The notes under the pieces: generated by a model
What the model was told of the DNA's origin: nothing
Databases searched by the model: none
Seen by the model: only the letters and a program-made list of their open reading frames with translations
NCBI RefSeq assembly: GCF_040537815.1
Contig: NZ_JBEWSZ010000001.1
Span: 3,472,001 to 3,536,000, forward strand
Direction of reading: 5' to 3'
Origin: Mesorhizobium shangrilense
GTDB taxonomy: Bacteria; Pseudomonadota; Alphaproteobacteria; Rhizobiales; Rhizobiaceae
DNA length: 64,000 nucleotides
Position numbers and translations under genes: made by a program
Part shown: positions 20,801-27,983 of the stretch, one piece after another
How the letters are laid out: each line of letters opens with the position of its first letter
Position numbering within the stretch: the stretch's first letter is position 1

Positions 20801-21302
20801 CGAAATCCAGATCTTCTCAAATCCGGGCAAGGGCACGCGTTTCTCGGTCATCCTGCCGGCCGCGGCCGTGCAGGAGCCCCGCCGCGAGGTCGAGGCGAAG
20901 GCGCCTGCGCGCGCCACAACCTCGCTTGCGGGGCTTCGCATTCTCTGTATCGACAATGACACCCGCATCCTCGAAGGCATGCGGCTGTTGCTTGAAGGAT
21001 GGGGCTGCATCGTCGATACCGCTCCCGGATCGCGGGACCTCGACCGGCCGGAGATGCCTCGCCCGGACATCATCCTTGCCGATTATCATCTCGATGGCGA
21101 AACCGGCCTCGGTGCAATCCGAAAGCTGCGCGCGGTCCATGGCGAGGACATCCCGGCCGTGCTGCTCACCGCCGACCGTTCGAACGAGGTGCGCACCGCC
21201 GCCGACAGGCTCGATGTTCCGGTGATCAACAAGCCGCTGAAACCCGCGGCGCTGCGCTCGATGATGGCGCGCATCAGGCCACTGGCGAAGGCGGCGGAGT
21301 GA
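17814..21302 (+). CDS. Hybrid sensor histidine kinase with sodium:solute symporter-like membrane domain
   Basis: This 1162-residue protein starts at GTG 17814 behind GGGAGGATTTT. Residues 1-530 form about 13 membrane helices resembling the sodium:solute symporter (PutP) family. A PAS domain follows (about 640-750, with EQGITVFDRDFRLICWNR), then a coiled-coil linker, a HisKA domain with H809 in GHDILQPLNAARLY, and a HATPase domain with DTGIGI and GLGLGLSI. A receiver domain ends the protein, with D1090 in ILADYHLDGETG. Similar proteins include the NahK/ErcS'-type and CrbS-type kinases of other proteobacteria. The transporter part may sense or import a carboxylate or amino acid. No partner regulator lies next to it. 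Confidence 0.88.
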   Translation: MQGWFIVIIAIAYVTLLFVIASLGDRRSAISGPGRARPFIYALSLAIYCTSWTFFGSVGLSSERGLEFLGIYTGPVLVFVFGFPLLNRLVRLAKSEKITSIADLLGARYGKSFSVAAIATLIATIGAVPYIALQLKAISGSVSLMVEHYTGSPPSFDPFVSDISLVVAMLLALFAVLFGTRHADATEHQDGLVLAVAVETVVKLAAFLAIGLMVTFLIFGGPSDMFAKLAENTQVRQAMGYSTSLATWLVLTGLSGFAIIMLPRQFYVTIVENRSEAELRTATWVFPLYLVAINLFVLPIAFAGLALVGTRTSSDLYVLSLPLFNGHDVLAMAAFIGGLSAATAMVIVESVALSIMISNDLVIPLFVRRLLKTTTSESEDWSTLILNVRRASIFIMLFVAFLYYRESTNSARLSSIGLMSFAAIAQFAPALIGGLIWRGANGRGAALGMVTGILVWGYTLLLPSFAAPDADIIIHGLFGFDALRPQALFGTIAEPLNHGVLWSLSINTLFFVLGSLSRASVPLERIQAAIFVPREAGPMPSLRRFRTAITVNDLKDTISRYLGVERTERSFQSFEKSSGTSLHGKEQASMDVIRFSEQLLASAVGSSSARLILELLLRRNDRESKDAFRLLDDATEALQHNRDLLQIALDQMEQGITVFDRDFRLICWNRQYRALFDLPDEMGQVGVSLDRILYHLAERGDIPADQRVAMLNRLTSFVSPWQMELKTSGRILELRSNPMPDGGIVATYADISGRVEQDLALKRANESLEQRVKNRTIELTRVNEELAQAQMLAEEANLGKTRFLAAAGHDILQPLNAARLYCSSLIEKAGKGAAGKAAVNIESSLESVETILGAVLDISRLDAGAMKPDDTTFSLDGLLGQIGNDFRPLAAEKKLDLTIMPSSLSVMTDRNLLRRLIQNLVSNAIKYTRHGRVLVGVRRRGDLAEIQVIDTGIGIAGDKLNTVFHEFTRLDEGAREAEGLGLGLSIVDRLARVLRLEIQIFSNPGKGTRFSVILPAAAVQEPRREVEAKAPARATTSLAGLRILCIDNDTRILEGMRLLLEGWGCIVDTAPGSRDLDRPEMPRPDIILADYHLDGETGLGAIRKLRAVHGEDIPAVLLTADRSNEVRTAADRLDVPVINKPLKPAALRSMMARIRPLAKAAE

Positions 21303-21342
21303 AGTCAAGGGAACGTAATAGTTCGCCGGCTAATCGACTGCC

Positions 21343-21978
21343 TCAAGCCCGGTGTCCAAGGCTTCCGAGATAGGCGCAGAACATATCGGCCATCGCGTCG
21401 GCGTAGGTCTCGATCTCCGCTGGCGTTCGAGGACTTCCGGAAAAATCCTTTCCCACCGCACTGAGCGTCATCATGATCAACTCGCCGGCCAAGGCACGGA
21501 TAGCGTCCGGGGCCGCTGGCAGCGCCTCCTGCATGAAGATCTGGGCGGTTCGTTCTCCCGAGGCTCGCGCCTCGCGCGCCTCCGGTGTGTCCCTGTAGAG
21601 GGGAGCCGCGTCGTTGAGTGCCACGCGTACGGCAGCCTCTTCGCATTCCGAGCGGATGAAGGCATGGACCAGCGAACGCAGCCGTTCGAGCGGTGGTTTC
21701 CGGGTGTTCTCAAGGATGCTGCGTAACAGGCCTCCCGTCTGCCGCCATTCATCGCTCTGCAGCCTGAACAGAAGTGCCGCCTTGTTCGGGAAATACTGAT
21801 AGAGCGAGCCGACACTGACGCCGGCCTTCTCAGCCACGCGCGTAGTGGTGAAACGCTGCGCGCCTTCGCTCGCCAAAACCTGAACAGCAGCCTCCAAAAT
21901 CGCGGCGACAAGCTCCGTGGCGCGCGTCTGTTTGGGCTGTTTTCGTGAAGAAATCGAAGGACTTGTGCGCTCGGCCAC
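21343..21978 (-). CDS. TetR-family transcriptional regulator
   Basis: The GTG at 21978 is chosen because GAGGCGAGAC precedes it and because longer versions would run into the divergent gene. The product has 211 residues. A TetR helix-turn-helix lies around residues 25-70 (TTRVAEKAGVSVGSLYQYF), followed by an all-helical ligand-binding domain with no family-specific motif I can name. It is divergent from the O-methyltransferase gene with 93 bp between the starts, so it probably represses that gene and itself. The ligand is unknown. Confidence 0.85.
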   Translation of the reverse strand: MAERTSPSISSRKQPKQTRATELVAAILEAAVQVLASEGAQRFTTTRVAEKAGVSVGSLYQYFPNKAALLFRLQSDEWRQTGGLLRSILENTRKPPLERLRSLVHAFIRSECEEAAVRVALNDAAPLYRDTPEAREARASGERTAQIFMQEALPAAPDAIRALAGELIMMTLSAVGKDFSGSPRTPAEIETYADAMADMFCAYLGSLGHRA

Positions 21979-22071
21979 GTCTCGCCTCGGCAATGCGAAT
22001 TGGAAACCTGAAGGATTATTCGTATTTTCACCACGACACAAGAACGCAGCCATTCTCGACCGGAGACTCCC

Positions 22072-22728
22072 ATGACGACGCTCACCAACGCCCCGCTCGC
22101 ACCTCTGCTCGCTCGCTTGTTCAAAGAGGCGAGCACCGCGACCAGTCCGGCAATGGCCGCACTCTCGCACGAAGAGCGCGCACGCCTGCTGCGGAGCAAG
22201 ACCGAATATATCGAAGTCTACGGACAGCTGAAGGATCTCTGGCTGGCGGTTTCACCGGAGACCGGCACGCTGCTCTACATGCTGGCGCGAAGCAGCGGCG
22301 CGCGCATCGTCATTGAGTTCGGAACCTCGTTCGGCATTTCGACGCTCTATCTTGCGGCGGCGCTGCGGGACAATGGCGGCGGACACCTGATCACCACCGA
22401 GTTCGAGCCGTCCAAGGTGATGCGGGCCAAGGCCAATTTGAAGGAGGGCGGCCTCATCGACCTGGTGGAAATCCGCGAGGGAGACGCGCTGCAGACATTG
22501 AGTGACGACCTGCCAGAAACCATCGATCTGCTGCTCCTCGACGGTGCCAAGGCGCTCTATCCGGAGATCCTGAGCCTGGTCGAAAGCCGCTTGCGGCCAG
22601 GCGCGCTGGTGATCGCCGACAACGCCGATTTCTCTCCCGAATATCTGGAGCGCGTGCGCTCGCCGGCATCGGGCTACATGTCCACGCCCTTCGGCGAGGA
22701 TGTCGAACTGTCCGTGCGGCTTGGTTGA
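22072..22728 (+). CDS. SAM-dependent O-methyltransferase (class I)
   Basis: The 218-residue protein carries the SAM-binding block IEFGTSFGISTLYLAAAL around residues 81-98, an acidic second motif (TTEFEPSKV) and LLLDGAKALYPEIL, as in catechol/caffeoyl-CoA-type O-methyltransferases. It probably methylates a small hydroxylated aromatic compound. Its TetR neighbour is divergent, a pattern typical of detoxification genes. The substrate cannot be deduced. Confidence 0.8.
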   Translation: MTTLTNAPLAPLLARLFKEASTATSPAMAALSHEERARLLRSKTEYIEVYGQLKDLWLAVSPETGTLLYMLARSSGARIVIEFGTSFGISTLYLAAALRDNGGGHLITTEFEPSKVMRAKANLKEGGLIDLVEIREGDALQTLSDDLPETIDLLLLDGAKALYPEILSLVESRLRPGALVIADNADFSPEYLERVRSPASGYMSTPFGEDVELSVRLG

Positions 22729-23327
22729 GGCCACCGCCCGCACGATGGAGCCAACCGCTCAAACACCCATGTCGCTCGCACCCATGTCGCTCTAGGGGCG
22801 ACCGTAAGCGTTTACGTCAACCAACGCGCGATTTCCGGACCTTGGACATCAGTCGAGGTCCCCATGAGCAGGTGACGTCATGATCAATCCATTCTTGTCT
22901 TTCTGGCGCGCAAAGCCGAGTCCGGTCCTGTTGGCGGTCGACCTGAATGGCGCAACGATCGAGCGAGCATGGCAGTCTTCGAACCCGTCCTTTTCCCGAC
23001 GCGGTGGTGACATCTCCGAGCCAGCGGAACGGCCGATGGTTCCGACCATCGAGCCATCAATGCCGCAGGAACGCCTCGTCGTTGAAAATTACCGCTGAGA
23101 CAACCGTCCGGCATCGCAGCCGTAAGCGTTCACGCCAGCCAACGCAGCCATCGATCTCGGCGCACCGGCAGGTGCGACCGGGCATTGCGTGATGCCCGAT
23201 TATCATACCGTTGCTTTCGGTTGCCGTCATCGCCTCTCGTCGGGCAAACATAGCGAGAGGATGCCGCAGAGCGCCAATATCCCGTGCGGGCAATTGATAT
23301 CCAAGGCACCCGCACGGGTTACACGCC
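22729..23327. other. 600-bp region with no firm gene; holds a direct repeat and one weak ORF
   Basis: A 25-bp sequence at 22803-22827 recurs at 23121-23145 with three differences. Each copy contains a near-palindrome, CGTAAGCGTTTACG or CGTAAGCGTTCACG, that resembles LacI-family operators. Only one small frame (22880-23098) has a ribosome binding site. Other frames on both strands lack coding character. Confidence 0.5.
22880..23098 (+). CDS. Possible small protein of unknown function
   Basis: A 72-codon frame begins with an ATG six bases after AGGTGA and starts MINPFLSFWRAKPSPVLLAV. It has no domain I recognise. The N-terminal 20 residues are mildly hydrophobic, but there is no clear signal peptide. 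It lies between the two copies of a palindrome-containing direct repeat. It may be a real small gene or chance; the support is only the ribosome binding site. Confidence 0.25.
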   Translation: MINPFLSFWRAKPSPVLLAVDLNGATIERAWQSSNPSFSRRGGDISEPAERPMVPTIEPSMPQERLVVENYR

Positions 23328-24767
23328 TCAAGCGGCGCGCTGGCCCTCCTTCGGCCGCAGGTTCTGGTTCATCCGGAACAGATTCAGCGGGTCGTAGCGC
23401 TGCTTGATTTCCACCAACCGCCGATAGTTGCCGCCATAGGCGGCCTCAACCCGGCCGGCCTCGTCTTCAGGCATGAAGTTCACGTAAACCGTACCGGCGG
23501 CATAAGGCTTGACCGCTTCATAAAGGCCGCGAGCCCAGTCGATGCATGCCTTGTCCATTGCCGGTTCGCGCCAGCGGGCATGAACGTTCATGACGAAATG
23601 CGAGTTGCGCTGTGGAAACGCCGTCGCATCCGCCTTGATGCGACCCGCCGCGCCACCGACATGGCCGACGAATATCTCGCATTCGGGGCCGGGAAGCCTG
23701 GCTATTGCCGCCGTGATGGCCGCAGCGGCATTGTCTGAAAACTCGGTGAGATCGTGGCTCTTCCAGTAGTTGCGGGCGCCGGGCGCAAGCAGCGGGTCGA
23801 ATGCCTGCTGCCAGCCGGTGAACGGGTTGGGACCAACGACATCGGCAATCGGCGTGCCGATGGCGCGAAGCTTCTGCGTCGCCTTTTCGCCCGCCTGGAT
23901 GTCGCCGCAATAGCACATGGCCAGTACCAGCACCTCCTTGCCATGCCATTCGGTTGGCAGGAACGGCAGCGGCGGCGCCTGCCGCATGACGACCCAGCAG
24001 GTCAGTTCATCAGGCGCGGTCTCGAGCGCCTTGCGATATTCCCGCAACACCTTTTCGGCATCGGCGAAGGGATGGACGACGAGCCCCGACAGGACCTGCG
24101 GACCCATCTGGTGGAGTTTGAACTCGAACGCGGTGACAATGCCGAAATTGCCGCCGCCGCCGCGCAGCGCCCAGAACAGGTCGGGATTTTCGGTCTGGCT
24201 GGCGCGCAGCAATTTGCCGTCGGCGGTGACCACATCAGCGGACACAAGATTGTCGATGGTCAGGCCGAATTTGCGGGTGATCCAGCCGAAGCCGCCGCCC
24301 AGCGTCAATCCTGATATGCCGGTGGTCGAGTTGATGCCAGTTGGCACAGCCAGACCGAAGGCCTGCGTTTCCTTGTCGACATCGGCAAGTGTCGCGCCGG
24401 GTCCGACCCATGCGCGCTGCGCCGCTACGTCGACCCGCACCGACTTCATCGGCGACAGATCGATCATCATGCCGCCATCGCAGACAGCGCTGCCGGCAAT
24501 GTTGTGGCCGCCGCCGCGCACCGCGACAAGAAGCCTGTTTTCCCTTGCAAAATTCACGGCGTTGATGACGTCGGAAGCGCCGGAGCAGCGCACGATCAAC
24601 CCAGGCCGCCGATCGATGGTGGCATTCCAGACAGTGCGTGCGTCGTCGTAAGCCGCATCGCCTTCCTGAAGCAGCGTGCCGCGCAACTGCGCTGCAAGCC
24701 CCTCCAAGGCTGCGGCATTGACTTTCGTCTTGCTACGTTCAAGCGTTGTGAGGCTCATGGTATTCAT
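23328..24767 (-). CDS. FAD-dependent oxidoreductase, berberine-bridge-enzyme-like
   Basis: The ATG at 24767 follows TTGGGAGGAAACC and gives 479 residues; a longer frame to 24860 lacks a signal. It has a PCMH-type FAD-binding domain (about 45-225) with RGGGHNIAGSAV, in which H88 would carry covalent flavin, and LGGGFGWITRKFGLT. A BBE domain closes the C-terminus (YGGNYRRLVEIKQRYDPLNLFR). The cysteine that gives many relatives a second flavin bond is absent: the place reads PTGINSTTGISG. Such enzymes oxidise sugars, alcohols or aromatic substrates with oxygen. The substrate is unknown. Confidence 0.85.
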   Translation of the reverse strand: MNTMSLTTLERSKTKVNAAALEGLAAQLRGTLLQEGDAAYDDARTVWNATIDRRPGLIVRCSGASDVINAVNFARENRLLVAVRGGGHNIAGSAVCDGGMMIDLSPMKSVRVDVAAQRAWVGPGATLADVDKETQAFGLAVPTGINSTTGISGLTLGGGFGWITRKFGLTIDNLVSADVVTADGKLLRASQTENPDLFWALRGGGGNFGIVTAFEFKLHQMGPQVLSGLVVHPFADAEKVLREYRKALETAPDELTCWVVMRQAPPLPFLPTEWHGKEVLVLAMCYCGDIQAGEKATQKLRAIGTPIADVVGPNPFTGWQQAFDPLLAPGARNYWKSHDLTEFSDNAAAAITAAIARLPGPECEIFVGHVGGAAGRIKADATAFPQRNSHFVMNVHARWREPAMDKACIDWARGLYEAVKPYAAGTVYVNFMPEDEAGRVEAAYGGNYRRLVEIKQRYDPLNLFRMNQNLRPKEGQRAA

Positions 24768-25205
24768 GGTTTCCTCCCAATTTGCTGATGAGCCGGGTTT
24801 TCCCTCAAACGCCTTTAAGTTTGCTCTTATATTAGAAATCTCGCAAGCGCAGACCCGCATGACATCGCCAGGATTTCATCTGTCGCCGTGTCACGACAGT
24901 CCTCGACCATGTCACTAGCTCGGGGTTGTCATCTGAACGAAATCGCGCCGCGAAAAACGTCGGTGACTGTACAAGCTCCGATGGTCAGCTCCGTTTCTCC
25001 AACGCCGACAATCGGCGCAACGATCCAGTTTAGACGCTGGGCGTCCACCCGGGCATGGCGTTCACATCACTGGTCTTGGTACCGCGATTGGGCGAACGCA
25101 GCGCGATGCTGGACAGTGATACGCGATGCGATCATTGGCGAACCGATCGCCTTCCGGGCTGTCGGGCCAATGACGATAGCCTTGGGAGCCGGCTGCGCCC
25201 CTCGA
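24768..25205. other. 438-bp region without a supported gene
   Basis: The part next to the oxidoreductase (24820-24850) is AT-rich and may hold its leftward promoter. The rest has open frames on both strands, but none has a ribosome binding site or recognisable product. I see no repeat or RNA gene in it. Confidence 0.4.
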
Positions 25206-25865
25206 TCAGTTCGCCGGCTGCAACGGGTCGCTGCCGATCTTGGACAGCTGGATCACCGCCTGGGTGCGGCTGTCGACGCCGAGCTTCTGCAGGATGGCGG
25301 AAACATGCGCCTTGATGGTCGCCTCGGACACACCAAGTTCGTAGGCGATCTGCTTGTTGAGCAGCCCTTCCGCCAGCATGCCGAGCACGCGGGTCTGCTG
25401 GGGCGTCAGCGCCTGCAGTCGCTTGATCAGATCGGAAATCTCCGGATCGCGCTCAACGCCAAGGTCGATGCCGACGGGCGCGGCAATATCCCCGGCCAGC
25501 ACCGACTGCACGGCGTTGCGGATCTCCTCCATGCTGGCTGATTTGGAGATGAAGCCCGAGGCGCCAAGATCGAGCGCACGCCGGATCGTCACCGGATCAT
25601 CGTGCGCCGACACCACCATCATCGGCACCGCCGGATGGATACCGCGCAGCGAGATCAGGCCAGACAAGCCGCTCGCTCCCGGCATGGACAGGTCGAGCAG
25701 CACCAGATCTACATCCTCATTGGCGACGACCAAGGCCTTGGCGCTTTCGAAATCGCCGGCCTCGTGGATGGCGGCAACATTGCCGATGCCGGCAAGCGCC
25801 TCCCTCAGCGCACCGCGAAACAGCGGGTGATCGTCAGCGATGACGAAAGTGTAGCCCGACGGCAA
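25206..25865 (-). CDS. NarL/FixJ-type response regulator (LuxR HTH)
   Basis: The 219-residue protein starts at TTG 25865 behind GGGGAGGAG. The receiver domain has paired acidic residues (IADDHP), the phosphorylation site D58 in LLDLSMPGASG, and a conserved lysine in SGFISKS. A LuxR-type helix-turn-helix is near 155-205 (LLNKQIAYELGVSEATIKAHVSAIL). No histidine kinase gene is adjacent, so it is an orphan. Its targets cannot be inferred. Confidence 0.88.
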   Translation of the reverse strand: MPSGYTFVIADDHPLFRGALREALAGIGNVAAIHEAGDFESAKALVVANEDVDLVLLDLSMPGASGLSGLISLRGIHPAVPMMVVSAHDDPVTIRRALDLGASGFISKSASMEEIRNAVQSVLAGDIAAPVGIDLGVERDPEISDLIKRLQALTPQQTRVLGMLAEGLLNKQIAYELGVSEATIKAHVSAILQKLGVDSRTQAVIQLSKIGSDPLQPAN

Positions 25866-25998
25866 ATGCTCCTCCCCTAATCCCTGATGATTTTATGTTT
25901 TTACGGGACCAGTCGGATTATGCGGCGATGCATCCTGTTTTCAAGCGGCAAAGACAGCTTGCCGGGTTTTCCCCAAGACTCGCGACCGCGCTTGTCGC

Positions 25999-26436
25999 TC
26001 AAGTCTTTTGCGAATTGAGCTTGGCGCCGTCGCCGCTGCTGTCCTTGTCCATATCCTTGACGATGCCCATGAAGCCGCGCACGAAGCGCTCCATGTAGCT
26101 CATCGTCTTGTTGAAATCCTCCTCGCTGGGCAGCTTCGATTCCAGACGGGCGGACAGCGAATTCTCGAGCTTGGTGACGCGCTCGTCCATCGCCTTCATC
26201 GAGGTCTGAAGATGGTCGATCTCGTCCTGGTAGGCGGCACGCTCGTCTGCCGCCACTTTGCATACCAGCTGGCCGGAGTGCTCCTCGCAGATCGACATCG
26301 CGCCGGTCTGGGTATCCATGCGGACATAGCCGTTGGTCGATTTCTCGAGACGGAAGCGGTCGGTTTCCTCGGAATACGCTGATGCCGCGACAAGGGAGAC
26401 AAGAGCGGCGGGGATCAAGACGTGCTGCAGACGCAT
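25999..26436 (-). CDS. Secreted hypothetical protein with coiled coil
   Basis: The ATG at 26436 follows GGAGGACACT and is preferred over one four codons upstream, giving 145 residues. A signal peptide (MRLQHVLIPAALVSLVAASA) is followed by a small domain with two cysteines (SICEEHSGQLVCKVAAD), then a charged helical stretch (residues 60-115) that looks like a coiled coil. I do not recognise a named family. It is likely periplasmic and stands alone, back to back with the DUF952 gene. Confidence 0.7.
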   Translation of the reverse strand: MRLQHVLIPAALVSLVAASAYSEETDRFRLEKSTNGYVRMDTQTGAMSICEEHSGQLVCKVAADERAAYQDEIDHLQTSMKAMDERVTKLENSLSARLESKLPSEEDFNKTMSYMERFVRGFMGIVKDMDKDSSGDGAKLNSQKT

Positions 26437-26547
26437 AGTGTCCTCCATGAGCCATTAAGACCAATCTATCACATCTTTGCGCCGGAAATGGGGAAGACCC
26501 ATTGGCACGGTCTTCCCCGCGTCGCTGGTTCGGACTATAGCGCAGCC

Positions 26548-26898
26548 ATGTCTCAGATTATCTACAAGATAACCCCTGAAGCGCCGTGGCGTGAGGCCGA
26601 AGCCAATGGCCGCTTTACCGGCGCACCGATCGACGTGGCGGATGGATTCATCCATTTCTCCACGGCAGGGCAGGTCAAGGAAACGGCGGCAAAGCACTTC
26701 GCCGGTCAAACCGGCCTGCTACTGGTCGCCATCGACGGGTCCAGCCTGGGCGATCAGCTGAAATACGAGGTCTCGCGCGGCGGCGCCCTGTTCCCGCATC
26801 TTTATGGTGTGCTGGACCTGAAAACCGTCCTGTGGGTTCGCCCCCTGCCGCTAGGTGCCGATGGCTTGCACCAGTTCCCGGCGCTGGAGGCCAGATGA
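26548..26898 (+). CDS. DUF952 family protein
   Basis: The 116-residue protein starts MSQIIYKITPEAPWREAEAN. Conserved features of DUF952 are DGFIHFSTAGQVKETAAKHF around residue 31 and FPHLYGVLDLKTVLWVRPL near the C-terminus. The biochemical role of the family is not established. The stop overlaps the pyrD start in ATGA, so the two genes are translated together. No strong Shine-Dalgarno precedes the start. Confidence 0.85.
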   Translation: MSQIIYKITPEAPWREAEANGRFTGAPIDVADGFIHFSTAGQVKETAAKHFAGQTGLLLVAIDGSSLGDQLKYEVSRGGALFPHLYGVLDLKTVLWVRPLPLGADGLHQFPALEAR

Positions 26899-27971
26899 GC
26901 TTGCTCGACCGGGTCGGCCAAAAGCTGCTGTTCACATTCGATCCGGAAACCGCGCATGGCATGTCGATCGCCGCGCTGCGGTGCGGGCTGCCGGTTGCTA
27001 GCCAACCAATTCGTAACGACAGGCTGAAAGTCAGCATCTGCGGCATCGACTTCCCCAATCCACTCGGCATGGCGGCCGGCTACGACAAGAACGCCGAGGT
27101 GCCCGACGCGTTGCTTGGCCTCGGCTTCGGTTTCGCCGAGGTCGGCACGATCACGCCACTGCCGCAGGCCGGCAACCCGAAGCCGCGCATCTTCCGGCTG
27201 ACGGCGGACAATGCAGTGATCAACCGGTTGGGCTTCAACAATGAGGGCCATGCGGCCGCTGAAAAGCGCCTCGCCGCCCGCAAGGGACGCAGCGGGATCG
27301 TAGGCGTCAACATCGGCGCCAACAAGGACAGCGCCGATCGCATCGGCGACTATGAACGCGGCGTCGCGCGGTTCGCCGGATATGCCACCTACCTGACGGT
27401 CAATATCTCCTCGCCCAACACGCCGGGCCTGCGCAACATGCAGGCGCGCGAGCAGCTCGACGAACTCCTGTCGCGCGTCATGGCCGCGCGGGCGACAGCG
27501 TCGGCGCAGCCGCCGATCTTCCTCAAGATCGCGCCGGACCTGGTCGAGGCGGAACTGGAGGATATCGCCGCCGAGGTCACCGAAAAGCGGATCGACGGCG
27601 TCATCGTCTCCAACACCACCATCTCCCGGCCGCCGCTGCGCAGCGGCGATGTCGCGCGCGAGACCGGCGGGCTTTCAGGCAAGCCGTTGTTCGAACGCTC
27701 GACCATTGTGCTGGCAAGGATGCGGAAGCTGCTTGGCCCTGACCGCGCCATCATCGGGGTCGGCGGGGTCGATTCCACCGAGACCGCGCTGGAGAAGATC
27801 CGCGCCGGCGCCGATCTCGTCCAGCTCTACACCAGCATGATCTATGCCGGGCCAGCGCTGCCGGGCCGGATTGTGGCCGGAATGGCTGCTTTCGTAGACA
27901 AGGAGCGGCTCAGGTCGCTGCGGGAACTGCGCGATGCCGGCCTCGATCAATGGGCGTCTAAGCCGCTATAG
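26895..27971 (+). CDS. pyrD: Dihydroorotate dehydrogenase (quinone), class 2
   Basis: The 358-residue protein oxidises dihydroorotate to orotate in pyrimidine synthesis and passes electrons to membrane quinone. The N-terminal helical extension (MSLLDRVGQKLLFTFDPETA) marks class 2. It has GMAAGYDKNAEV near 58, GTITPLPQAGNPKPR near 84, and NISSPNTPGLR around 170-180 with the catalytic serine. The C-terminal GVGGV and LVQLYTSMIYAGP segments bind FMN phosphate. It is coupled to DUF952. Confidence 0.97.
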   Translation: MSLLDRVGQKLLFTFDPETAHGMSIAALRCGLPVASQPIRNDRLKVSICGIDFPNPLGMAAGYDKNAEVPDALLGLGFGFAEVGTITPLPQAGNPKPRIFRLTADNAVINRLGFNNEGHAAAEKRLAARKGRSGIVGVNIGANKDSADRIGDYERGVARFAGYATYLTVNISSPNTPGLRNMQAREQLDELLSRVMAARATASAQPPIFLKIAPDLVEAELEDIAAEVTEKRIDGVIVSNTTISRPPLRSGDVARETGGLSGKPLFERSTIVLARMRKLLGPDRAIIGVGGVDSTETALEKIRAGADLVQLYTSMIYAGPALPGRIVAGMAAFVDKERLRSLRELRDAGLDQWASKPL

Positions 27972-27983
27972 TCGAAAGCGACC

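Noticed and set aside
24888-25541. A 217-codon rightward frame crossing the regulator gene
   Set aside because: Most of it is antisense to the NarL-type regulator, and the rest has no start signal.
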